A DNA stretch of 64,000 bases from Picocystis sp. L7. Its lineage: Eukaryota > Chlorophyta > Picocystophyceae > Picocystales > Picocystaceae. Within the stretch, counting starts at the first letter, position 1, and each line of letters starts with the position of its first letter. Shown piece after piece: positions 10,066 to 20,299 of the stretch. Where the stretch lies: positions 1-64,000 of the forward strand of contig QXJR01000009.1 of NCBI GenBank assembly GCA_020975725.1. Direction: 5' to 3'. Position numbers and translations under genes: made by a program. A model generated the notes under the pieces. The model had not been told where the DNA came from and did not search any database. It worked only from the letters and a program-made list of their open reading frames with translations.

Positions 10066-10839
10066 TTAATGTCCTTCGTTCTCGTAAATATACTGAGCTA
10101 TTAGTTCTTCTCCTTGTCTTACGTTCTTGGTTGTTTTGAATCTCACGGCCCGGAACCACCTACCACAACTGCTCTTCTGGAACCATTCGGCAAGCATGAC
10201 ACAATTTGGTTCGGACCCATTGTTTATGAGAATCACAGTTCCAGAGAACTTTAGATCCGGCACGATCAAATTGTCCTTGGGAAGGTGTTTCTCGCACTGC
10301 AACCGTGGAGGAATCTCCACTGTGGAATGCTCAAGGGCCCACATGATGTTTTTGTCACTTGCATATTTTTCCTTGAGGAGTTCCACCTCCTGTTTGGTGT
10401 ACTCCAAACCATAAATGGCCCCCGGTATGAACGTGTGTGCGGGAATGTACTCGTGGAACCTTGACCCGAGCATCACCTTCACGCCACGCCTCAAATTCCT
10501 TCCTTGTAAACTTGCCGTCGAGGAGGACCGGTCCACCGGATGAACTCCGACTTGAACGCGGTGGCCGTTGTGGCGTACTTCCCATTCCACATCAAATCTT
10601 GCGCTTTTTTTGTATTTGCGCGAACCGGTTCGGTGGAATGAGTCCTGGGAACGGGCATGCCGACCCTTTTTGTTGCGCCATGCGCATCCTGCACCTTCCT
10701 CTTTCCGCGGCTTGCCGGGAAGTCCTATGAACGTATCAAGCACGAAATCATTTTCGTCTCTGTACATTTCATAGTTCGGAGGGGGGCGGGCCCTCAACGT
10801 CATGCTTCCACACAATCGCGCGCTTCCTCCCTCGGCCAT
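10066..10839 (-). CDS. SET-domain-like protein, 257 aa (copy 1)
   Basis: Open minus-strand frame of 257 codons from the ATG at 10839. The C-terminal half looks like a SET methyltransferase fold. GSRFHEYIPAHTFIPGAIYG (about residues 129-148) resembles the N-SET start. NNGSEPN (206-212) stands where SET proteins have NHSCxPN, and GEELIAQYIYE (243-253) matches the C-terminal GEEL..DY block. The loop Cys of NHSC is Gly/Ser here and no post-SET Cys cluster is visible, so activity is uncertain. The first 120 residues are basic and of lower coding quality and could include an intron or a wrong start. If real, it would modify lysines on a histone or other protein. Copies 2 and 3 encode Trp instead of Arg at residue 230. 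Confidence 0.5.
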   Translation of the reverse strand: MAEGGSARLCGSMTLRARPPPNYEMYRDENDFVLDTFIGLPGKPRKEEGAGCAWRNKKGRHARSQDSFHRTGSRKYKKSARFDVEWEVRHNGHRVQVGVHPVDRSSSTASLQGRNLRRGVKVMLGSRFHEYIPAHTFIPGAIYGLEYTKQEVELLKEKYASDKNIMWALEHSTVEIPPRLQCEKHLPKDNLIVPDLKFSGTVILINNGSEPNCVMLAEWFQKSSCGRWFRAVRFKTTKNVRQGEELIAQYIYENEGH

Positions 10840-11212
10840 GGTTGGCTCGCAAGTGTGGCCTTTCCCCTAGTCCTCGAGGCAGGTGGAATAAGAGAGGGGT
10901 CCAAATGGAAGGGATCATGGACCTATGTATCAAACCGTTTCTTCACCTTCGAAACAAATATAATTATTTCACGCACTTTGCGAATAAGATGAAGGGTATA
11001 GATTCCACCACCACAAGCGATCAAAGGAGTCAAGTCATGAGCCTTCCCCTTTTCGACTTCATGGACAATACATCGGCATACCCCTCAGATGGAGCAAAAA
11101 CAGCCCTTCAACCAAAAAAAGGCCATAACAACTCCAACTCTTTCTATGCCCATTGTACGAAAGAAAAGTGGCAAAGACTTTGCAAAAGTTGAGTCAAACC
11201 CTCACTCATCGC

Positions 11213-11652
11213 CGCGGGGTGGGCCTGAGGGAGAGAGCCAGGCCCACGGGGTGGGCCTGATGGGAAAGAGCCAGGCCCACGGGGTGGGCCTGAGGGGAGC
11301 GAGCCAGGCCCACGGGGTGGGCCCGAGGGAGAGAGCCAGGCCCACGGGGTGGGCCTGAGGGGAAAGAGCCAGGCCCACGGGGTGGGCCTGAGGGGAGCGA
11401 GCCAGGCCCACGGGGTGGGCCCGAGGGAGAGAGCCAGGCCCACGGGGTGGGCCTGAGGGGAAAGAGCGAGGCCCACGGGGTGGGCCTGAGGGAGAGAGCC
11501 AGGCCCACGGGGTGGGCCTGAGGGAGAGAGCGAGGCCCACGGGGTGGGCCTGAGGGAGAGAGCGAGGCCCACGGGGTGGGCCTGAGGGGAAAGAGCGAGG
11601 CCCACGGGGTGGGCCTGAGGGGAGCGAGCCAGGCCCACGGGGTGGGCCCGAA
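11213..11652. repeat. 32-33 bp minisatellite inside unit 1
   Basis: About 13 tandem units with the same palindromic core as the block at the window start. Long minus-strand frames rich in Pro/Gly/Leu (for example 11206-11814) arise from the repeat and shift register with its 32 versus 33 bp spacing. I do not call them genes. Confidence 0.93.
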
Positions 11653-12061
11653 GGTTAAAGATTCCTTGAACATCCTTGAGGTAACCATACCCGACGAACG
11701 TGGGCTTGCGGAAGTTGTTGCAGGCAAGGGGTGCTGTGGCAGTGACTCGGCGGAGTAAGTAGTATTTGCATCAGAATAGAGAGTAACGGTATTTATCTTG
11801 TGTGGGACGACCATTCACGCTTCTCAACGAACACTTGAAAGGTTCGTCTACAAAACTCTTAAGTTTTCTATTGCGCTAGAACCCTTTCTTGGATGCTAAA
11901 GTAACTACATGCACTATTTGGTAACAAGCTAGACGTCTCATTAAGAGCATTGTAATCATTTGCTCCTACGCATCAAAATGCCCGATCAACATTTCGATAT
12001 GCTTTGATTCGTAGGCACCTCTTCTTGCTTGAGTGAAGGAGCACAACGACTCACAAGCCCT

Positions 12062-12483
12062 TCTCCAATCCTTTCAGACCTGCTCCAATGGAGTTGCATA
12101 TTTGCGTCCATCCCTTCTTCGATACACGGATGGGAAGGGAAAACTCCATACGTCCTTTTCGATGACCTAAAAGTGCACGAAGGGTACCCCCTCCTGGTCT
12201 TGCCTTCGTCTGTCCATGGGAAGGATGTCGACGACCCACTAGCACCTCGTCCATTTCGTCGTTTCGACTTCGATGGCGCTGAATTTTCACGTGCATCCCT
12301 CTATAGACCCATCCAACGAAGGTGGCATGGTCCGTTCGTCCCGTTCGCATCGCTTTCGATACCAACTCGAGGTCCCTCCAGGTCCTGCCTTCGTCGCTCC
12401 GGGTGCGGGATGTCGACGACCCACCAACCTTCCTCCAATTCTTTCGCCACCGCTCCAACGACGCTAAATTTTTGCATCCACCC
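12062..12483. repeat. Diverged repeat, period about 185 bp, three units
   Basis: Three related stretches begin near 12062, 12243 and 12427 (TCCAAT.CTTTC...GCATCCAYCC theme). Between them the block GGATGTCGACGACCCAC occurs near 12227 and 12409. The copies are much older than the duplication of the 4.3-kb unit. Recurs in copies 2 and 3. Confidence 0.6.
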
Positions 12484-12699
12484 GTTTTCGAGCACGTAAA
12501 ATCCAGTGGTAGCGTTCGTTTGGCTCATCGCATCGCCAGTCGAAGCGTGCGCGATGCCTGCTGGTCGCTCCATCGGATGTTTTGCCGACGAGGGACCAGG
12601 AGTCCACCGAAACCGGTCGAACGGGCGAGGCGGGGACGAATATCGCTTCGAAACACGCTTTTGTATTACAAAGAAGAGGTTCCGACGTTCGTAGCTCGA

Positions 12700-13380
12700 A
12701 AAACGTTCGCTCTTATGTCCCTTCGATCCCGTCGGTCGCGGTCGGGCCGACCTCCGTGGCGTCGGCCGTCCGTGGCCCTGCGTCGCATTGGTCGTACGCG
12801 GTGCCACGGGCGCGCGAGACGCTCCGCACGCACGCGTCGACCCCCCACGGAGGAGGATCGACGGCGCGTGCGCGTCGCGCGCGTCCGTGGGACCGCGTCT
12901 GTCGGTGTCGCGTTCGCGCGCAGGTTCGGTCGCGCTTCGGGTACTGCCTCTCACCCTGTCCCTCTCGCGATCGCGAATGCCCCCCTGGCCCCCACAAACC
13001 CCCCACCCCGACCCCCGACCCCCTGTACCCCCCTTTCCCCCCTGCGCCCCTCACCCCCCCCACCCCCATGCGCGCGCGACGGGGTGGGATGCGCCCCACG
13101 CGCGATGGCGATGGAGAGGCCCCGCCGACGCCCCCACCCCGCTCCCCGACCGAAAGGACGCCCACGAACGAGGTCCCGGGGCGATGGCGGGTTCCGCGCC
13201 CCCAACCCGAATCCCCCACGCCCGAAAAAAAAAAAAAGGAACGAACGAAGGACGGGGGAGCTGCCCCACGAGAAGCGGAAGAAAAAAAGGGGGGCACGGA
13301 CGATTTCAAAAAGGGGGGCAAGCATCTACTTTGCGCAACTCAGCTTAGCTCGAGCATATTTGCAACCCTACTTGGCAACA
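12700..13380. other. CpG-rich then C-rich segment of the unit
   Basis: The first half is dense in CpG (runs such as GCGTGCGCGTCGCGCGCG). The second half is dominated by C tracts, then an A tract and AAAAAGGGGGG-type purine runs. Long frames exist on both strands only because stops are rare in such composition; the predicted proteins are low-complexity Pro/Arg or Gly. It may be a CpG island or structural DNA. No gene is called. Confidence 0.5.
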
Positions 13381-14389
13381 CCTAATACCTAATGCCCCCA
13401 ATCGCAATCGCAAAAAGGTTCTTCCTAAACCGGACCATGAGTACCAAGTTCTGACGTCATACATTCGAAAGTAGAAGTGGAAACCACTAGGTAGTCATAA
13501 GTGGTGAAATCGAAACTTCAACAAGTACATGCTAAATAGATTTACTACTTCCATAGTCATCACACAGATAAGTTCAACCAAATATCCTCTGTTGGATCGC
13601 GAGACAGTGTAAACCCACCGAATGAAGAATACAGTGTCCAAGAATTCGCAGAGGCGCGTCCGTTTGTCTCCCTCCTTCGGTGGAGCCCCCTCCCACGACC
13701 ACCACTCCCAAATCAAGAAGCGCGAGCATTCGACACACGGTTCCCCCCCGCACATCAGAACCCACGGGGAACATACTTCGAGCACTCCACCGACGGAAAC
13801 GAACGAGCAAAAACGCGACGCACGCACGAGAGCCTCGCTCTAAATCCGGCAAAGGTCGGCTAGGACCTCTACGTCCTTGGGTGGAGCCCCCTCCCACGAC
13901 CACCACTCCCAAATCAAGAAGCGCGAGCATTCGACACACGGTTCCCCCTCGCGCATCAGAACCCACGGGGAACATACTTCGAGCACTCCACCGACGGAAA
14001 CGAACGAGCAAAAACGCGACGCGCGCACGAGAGCCTCGCTCTAAATCCGGCAAAGGTCGGCTAGGACCTCTACGTCCTTGGGTGGAGCCCCCTCCCACGA
14101 CCACCACTCCCAAATCAAGAAGCGCGAGCATTCGACACAAGGTTCCCCCTCGCGCATCAGAACCCACGGGGAACATACTTCGAGCACTCCACCGACGGAA
14201 ACGAACGAGCAAAAACGCGACGCGCGCACGAGAGCCTCGCTCTAAATCCGGCAAAGGTCGGCTTGTGAATAGGCTACTTGTCGCACGTAGTCTTCCAAGC
14301 CAATTTGGGTATCTAGTAACTCTTTCATGGCAAGAAAGTTTGCGTACACGATGAGCAGAAAGGGATGGAAGTCAATGAAGTGGATTGTA

Positions 14390-15163
14390 TTAATGTCCTT
14401 CGTTCTCGTAAATATACTGAGCTATTAGTTCTTCTCCTTGTCTTACGTTCTTGGTTGTTTTGAATCTCACGGCCCAGAACCACCTACCACAACTGCTCTT
14501 CTGGAACCATTCGGCAAGCATGACACAATTTGGTTCGGACCCATTGTTTATGAGAATCACAGTTCCAGAGAACTTTAGATCCGGCACGATCAAATTGTCC
14601 TTGGGAAGGTGTTTCTCGCACTGCAACCGTGGAGGAATCTCCACTGTGGAATGCTCAAGGGCCCACATGATGTTTTTGTCACTTGCATATTTTTCCTTGA
14701 GGAGTTCCACCTCCTGTTTGGTGTACTCCAAACCATAAATGGCCCCCGGTATGAACGTGTGTGCGGGAATGTACTCGTGGAACCTTGACCCGAGCATCAC
14801 CTTCACGCCACGCCTCAAATTCCTTCCTTGTAAACTTGCCGTCGAGGAGGACCGGTCCACCGGATGAACTCCGACTTGAACGCGGTGGCCGTTGTGGCGT
14901 ACTTCCCATTCCACATCAAATCTTGCGCTTTTTTTGTATTTGCGCGAACCGGTTCGGTGGAATGAGTCCTGGGAACGGGCATGCCGACCCTTTTTGTTGC
15001 GCCATGCGCATCCTGCACCTTCCTCTTTCCGCGGCTTGCCGGGAAGTCCTATGAACGTATCAAGCACGAAATCATTTTCGTCTCTGTACATTTCATAGTT
15101 CGGAGGGGGGCGGGCCCTCAACGTCATGCTTCCACACAATCGCGCGCTTCCTCCCTCGGCCAT
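14390..15163 (-). CDS. SET-domain-like protein, 257 aa (copy 2)
   Basis: Same protein as the copy at 10066-10839 except Trp at residue 230 (GRWFWAVRF) in place of Arg, from one base change. The domain reading and its doubts are as for copy 1. Flanking sequence, including the promoter side, is identical, so all three copies should be regulated alike if expressed. Confidence 0.5.
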   Translation of the reverse strand: MAEGGSARLCGSMTLRARPPPNYEMYRDENDFVLDTFIGLPGKPRKEEGAGCAWRNKKGRHARSQDSFHRTGSRKYKKSARFDVEWEVRHNGHRVQVGVHPVDRSSSTASLQGRNLRRGVKVMLGSRFHEYIPAHTFIPGAIYGLEYTKQEVELLKEKYASDKNIMWALEHSTVEIPPRLQCEKHLPKDNLIVPDLKFSGTVILINNGSEPNCVMLAEWFQKSSCGRWFWAVRFKTTKNVRQGEELIAQYIYENEGH

Positions 15164-15536
15164 GGTTGGCTCGCAAGTGTGGCCTTTCCCCTAGTCCTCG
15201 AGGCAGGTGGAATAAGAGAGGGGTCCAAATGGAAGGGATCATGGACCTATGTATCAAACCGTTTCTTCACCTTCGAAACAAATATAATTATTTCACGCAC
15301 TTTGCGAATAAGATGAAGGGTATAGATTCCACCACCACAAGCGATCAAAGGAGTCAAGTCATGAGCCTTCCCCTTTTCGACTTCATGGACAATACATCGG
15401 CATACCCCTCAGATGGAGCAAAAACAGCCCTTCAACCAAAAAAAGGCCATAACAACTCCAACTCTTTCTATGCCCATTGTACGAAAGAAAAGTGGCAAAG
15501 ACTTTGCAAAAGTTGAGTCAAACCCTCACTCATCGC

Positions 15537-15976
15537 CGCGGGGTGGGCCTGAGGGAGAGAGCCAGGCCCACGGGGTGGGCCTGATGGGAAAGAGCCAGGC
15601 CCACGGGGTGGGCCTGAGGGGAGCGAGCCAGGCCCACGGGGTGGGCCCGAGGGAGAGAGCCAGGCCCACGGGGTGGGCCTGAGGGGAAAGAGCCAGGCCC
15701 ACGGGGTGGGCCTGAGGGGAGCGAGCCAGGCCCACGGGGTGGGCCCGAGGGAGAGAGCCAGGCCCACGGGGTGGGCCTGAGGGGAAAGAGCGAGGCCCAC
15801 GGGGTGGGCCTGAGGGAGAGAGCCAGGCCCACGGGGTGGGCCTGAGGGAGAGAGCGAGGCCCACGGGGTGGGCCTGAGGGAGAGAGCGAGGCCCACGGGG
15901 TGGGCCTGAGGGGAAAGAGCGAGGCCCACGGGGTGGGCCTGAGGGGAGCGAGCCAGGCCCACGGGGTGGGCCCGAA
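15537..15976. repeat. 32-33 bp minisatellite inside unit 2
   Basis: Identical in unit order to the block at 11213-11652, including its irregular mix of 32- and 33-bp units, which shows it was copied with the whole 4.3-kb unit and has not yet changed in length. Confidence 0.93.
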
Positions 15977-18712
15977 GGTTAAAGATTCCTTGAACATCCT
16001 TGAGGTAACCATACCCGACGAACGTGGGCTTGCGGAAGTTGTTGCAGGCAAGGGGTGCTGTGGCAGTGACTCGGCGGAGTAAGTAGTATTTGCATCAGAA
16101 TAGAGAGTAACGGTATTTATCTTGTGTGGGACGACCATTCACGCTTCTCAACGAACACTTGAAAGGTTCGTCTACAAAACTCTTAAGTTTTCTATTGCGC
16201 TAGAACCCTTTCTTGGATGCTAAAGTAACTACATGCACTATTTGGTAACAAGCTAGACGTCTCATTAAGAGCATTGTAATCATTTGCTCCTACGCATCAA
16301 AATGCCCGATCAACATTTCGATATGCTTTGATTCGTAGGCACCTCTTCTTGCTTGAGTGAAGGAGCACAACGACTCACAAGCCCTTCTCCAATCCTTTCA
16401 GACCTGCTCCAATGGAGTTGCATATTTGCGTCCATCCCTTCTTCGATACACGGATGGGAAGGGAAAACTCCATACGTCCTTTTCGATGACCTAAAAGTGC
16501 ACGAAGGGTACCCCCTCCTGGTCTTGCCTTCGTCTGTCCATGGGAAGGATGTCGACGACCCACTAGCACCTCGTCCATTTCGTCGTTTCGACTTCGATGG
16601 CGCTGAATTTTCACGTGCATCCCTCTATAGACCCATCCAACGAAGGTGGCATGGTCCGTTCGTCCCGTTCGCATCGCTTTCGATACCAACTCGAGGTCCC
16701 TCCAGGTCCTGCCTTCGTCGCTCCGGGTGCGGGATGTCGACGACCCACCAACCTTCCTCCAATTCTTTCGCCACCGCTCCAACGACGCTAAATTTTTGCA
16801 TCCACCCGTTTTCGAGCACGTAAAATCCAGTGGTAGCGTTCGTTTGGCTCATCGCATCGCCAGTCGAAGCGTGCGCGATGCCTGCTGGTCGCTCCATCGG
16901 ATGTTTTGCCGACGAGGGACCAGGAGTCCACCGAAACCGGTCGAACGGGCGAGGCGGGGACGAATATCGCTTCGAAACACGCTTTTGTATTACAAAGAAG
17001 AGGTTCCGACGTTCGTAGCTCGAAAAACGTTCGCTCTTATGTCCCTTCGATCCCGTCGGTCGCGGTCGGGCCGACCTCCGTGGCGTCGGCCGTCCGTGGC
17101 CCTGCGTCGCATTGGTCGTACGCGGTGCCACGGGCGCGCGAGACGCTCCGCACGCACGCGTCGACCCCCCACGGAGGAGGATCGACGGCGCGTGCGCGTC
17201 GCGCGCGTCCGTGGGACCGCGTCTGTCGGTGTCGCGTTCGCGCGCAGGTTCGGTCGCGCTTCGGGTACTGCCTCTCACCCTGTCCCTCTCGCGATCGCGA
17301 ATGCCCCCCTGGCCCCCACAAACCCCCCACCCCGACCCCCGACCCCCTGTACCCCCCTTTCCCCCCTGCGCCCCTCACCCCCCCCACCCCCATGCGCGCG
17401 CGACGGGGTGGGATGCGCCCCACGCGCGATGGCGATGGAGAGGCCCCGCCGACGCCCCCACCCCGCTCCCCGACCGAAAGGACGCCCACGAACGAGGTCC
17501 CGGGGCGATGGCGGGTTCCGCGCCCCCAACCCGAATCCCCCACGCCCGAAAAAAAAAAAAGGAACGAACGAAGGACGGGGGAGCTGCCCCACGAGAAGCG
17601 GAAGAAAAAAAGGGGGGCACGGACGATTTCAAAAAGGGGGGCAAGCATCTACTTTGCGCAACTCAGCTTAGCTCGAGCATATTTGCAACCCTACTTGGCA
17701 ACACCTAATACCTAATGCCCCCAATCGCAATCGCAAAAAGGTTCTTCCTAAACCGGACCATGAGTACCAAGTTCTGACGTCATACATTCGAAAGTAGAAG
17801 TGGAAACCACTAGGTAGTCATAAGTGGTGAAATCGAAACTTCAACAAGTACATGCTAAATAGATTTACTACTTCCATAGTCATCACACAGATAAGTTCAA
17901 CCAAATATCCTCTGTTGGATCGCGAGACAGTGTAAACCCACCGAATGAAGAATACAGTGTCCAAGAATTCGCAGAGGCGCGTCCGTTTGTCTCCCTCCTT
18001 CGGTGGAGCCCCCTCCCACGACCACCACTCCCAAATCAAGAAGCGCGAGCATTCGACACACGGTTCCCCCCCGCACATCAGAACCCACGGGGAACATACT
18101 TCGAGCACTCCACCGACGGAAACGAACGAGCAAAAACGCGACGCACGCACGAGAGCCTCGCTCTAAATCCGGCAAAGGTCGGCTAGGACCTCTACGTCCT
18201 TGGGTGGAGCCCCCTCCCACGACCACCACTCCCAAATCAAGAAGCGCGAGCATTCGACACACGGTTCCCCCTCGCGCATCAGAACCCACGGGGAACATAC
18301 TTCGAGCACTCCACCGACGGAAACGAACGAGCAAAAACGCGACGCGCGCACGAGAGCCTCGCTCTAAATCCGGCAAAGGTCGGCTAGGACCTCTACGTCC
18401 TTGGGTGGAGCCCCCTCCCACGACCACCACTCCCAAATCAAGAAGCGCGAGCATTCGACACAAGGTTCCCCCTCGCGCATCAGAACCCACGGGGAACATA
18501 CTTCGAGCACTCCACCGACGGAAACGAACGAGCAAAAACGCGACGCGCGCACGAGAGCCTCGCTCTAAATCCGGCAAAGGTCGGCTTGTGAATAGGCTAC
18601 TTGTCGCACGTAGTCTTCCAAGCCAATTTGGGTATCTAGTAACTCTTTCATGGCAAGAAAGTTTGCGTACACGATGAGCAGAAAGGGATGGAAGTCAATG
18701 AAGTGGATTGTA

Positions 18713-19486
18713 TTAATGTCCTTCGTTCTCGTAAATATACTGAGCTATTAGTTCTTCTCCTTGTCTTACGTTCTTGGTTGTTTTGAATCTCACGGCCCAG
18801 AACCACCTACCACAACTGCTCTTCTGGAACCATTCGGCAAGCATGACACAATTTGGTTCGGACCCATTGTTTATGAGAATCACAGTTCCAGAGAACTTTA
18901 GATCCGGCACGATCAAATTGTCCTTGGGAAGGTGTTTCTCGCACTGCAACCGTGGAGGAATCTCCACTGTGGAATGCTCAAGGGCCCACATGATGTTTTT
19001 GTCACTTGCATATTTTTCCTTGAGGAGTTCCACCTCCTGTTTGGTGTACTCCAAACCATAAATGGCCCCCGGTATGAACGTGTGTGCGGGAATGTACTCG
19101 TGGAACCTTGACCCGAGCATCACCTTCACGCCACGCCTCAAATTCCTTCCTTGTAAACTTGCCGTCGAGGAGGACCGGTCCACCGGATGAACTCCGACTT
19201 GAACGCGGTGGCCGTTGTGGCGTACTTCCCATTCCACATCAAATCTTGCGCTTTTTTTGTATTTGCGCGAACCGGTTCGGTGGAATGAGTCCTGGGAACG
19301 GGCATGCCGACCCTTTTTGTTGCGCCATGCGCATCCTGCACCTTCCTCTTTCCGCGGCTTGCCGGGAAGTCCTATGAACGTATCAAGCACGAAATCATTT
19401 TCGTCTCTGTACATTTCATAGTTCGGAGGGGGGCGGGCCCTCAACGTCATGCTTCCACACAATCGCGCGCTTCCTCCCTCGGCCAT
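18713..19486 (-). CDS. SET-domain-like protein, 257 aa (copy 3)
   Basis: Identical to copy 2 in predicted protein (Trp at residue 230). The C-terminal SET-like motifs NNGSEPN and GEELIAQY are present. Its presence in three identical doses is the main coding consequence of the array. Confidence 0.5.
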   Translation of the reverse strand: MAEGGSARLCGSMTLRARPPPNYEMYRDENDFVLDTFIGLPGKPRKEEGAGCAWRNKKGRHARSQDSFHRTGSRKYKKSARFDVEWEVRHNGHRVQVGVHPVDRSSSTASLQGRNLRRGVKVMLGSRFHEYIPAHTFIPGAIYGLEYTKQEVELLKEKYASDKNIMWALEHSTVEIPPRLQCEKHLPKDNLIVPDLKFSGTVILINNGSEPNCVMLAEWFQKSSCGRWFWAVRFKTTKNVRQGEELIAQYIYENEGH

Positions 19487-19859
19487 GGTTGGCTCGCAAG
19501 TGTGGCCTTTCCCCTAGTCCTCGAGGCAGGTGGAATAAGAGAGGGGTCCAAATGGAAGGGATCATGGACCTATGTATCAAACCGTTTCTTCACCTTCGAA
19601 ACAAATATAATTATTTCACGCACTTTGCGAATAAGATGAAGGGTATAGATTCCACCACCACAAGCGATCAAAGGAGTCAAGTCATGAGCCTTCCCCTTTT
19701 CGACTTCATGGACAATACATCGGCATACCCCTCAGATGGAGCAAAAACAGCCCTTCAACCAAAAAAAGGCCATAACAACTCCAACTCTTTCTATGCCCAT
19801 TGTACGAAAGAAAAGTGGCAAAGACTTTGCAAAAGTTGAGTCAAACCCTCACTCATCGC

Positions 19860-20299
19860 CGCGGGGTGGGCCTGAGGGAGAGAGCCAGGCCCACGGGGTG
19901 GGCCTGATGGGAAAGAGCCAGGCCCACGGGGTGGGCCTGAGGGGAGCGAGCCAGGCCCACGGGGTGGGCCCGAGGGAGAGAGCCAGGCCCACGGGGTGGG
20001 CCTGAGGGGAAAGAGCCAGGCCCACGGGGTGGGCCTGAGGGGAGCGAGCCAGGCCCACGGGGTGGGCCCGAGGGAGAGAGCCAGGCCCACGGGGTGGGCC
20101 TGAGGGGAAAGAGCGAGGCCCACGGGGTGGGCCTGAGGGAGAGAGCCAGGCCCACGGGGTGGGCCTGAGGGAGAGAGCGAGGCCCACGGGGTGGGCCTGA
20201 GGGAGAGAGCGAGGCCCACGGGGTGGGCCTGAGGGGAAAGAGCGAGGCCCACGGGGTGGGCCTGAGGGGAGCGAGCCAGGCCCACGGGGTGGGCCCGAA
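19860..20299. repeat. 32-33 bp minisatellite inside unit 3
   Basis: Same unit order as the blocks at 11213 and 15537. The core GGCCCAC-GGG-GTGGGCC is conserved in nearly all units. Confidence 0.93.

Larger units (their letters stand above)
9106..13429. repeat. 4.3-kb tandem unit, copy 1 (4324 bp)
   Basis: First of three head-to-tail copies. It starts at CCGGACCATGAG inside the last codons of the 725-aa gene and ends after AGGTTCTTCCTAAA. Contents in order: gene 3' end, 201-bp triple repeat (9355-9943), SET-like gene (minus), minisatellite (11213-11652), three diverged units of about 185 bp (12062-12483) and a CpG-rich, then C-rich segment (about 12700-13290). It differs from copy 2 by one base at 10152 and one A in the A tract near 13230, as far as I can read. 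A plus-strand frame at 10842-11192 (116 aa) may or may not be real. Confidence 0.95.
13430..17752. repeat. 4.3-kb tandem unit, copy 2 (4323 bp)
   Basis: Head-to-tail copy of 9106-13429. It begins with the 45-nt end of the 725-aa gene without the gene body, carries the 201-bp triple repeat at 13679-14267, the minisatellite at 15537-15976 and the CpG-rich part near 17024-17700. It has A at 14476 where copy 1 has G, and an A tract one base shorter. Confidence 0.95.

Noticed and set aside
11144-11814. Pro/Gly/Leu-rich long minus-strand frames, read as a repetitive structural protein
   Set aside because: They follow the minisatellite, exist in several registers at once, and change frame with the 32/33-bp spacing. 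No flanking unique coding sequence.
12301-13392. Long frames on both strands in the CpG- and C-rich part of the unit
   Set aside because: All six frames are open by composition; the proteins are low-complexity and one changes frame between copies with the A-tract length.
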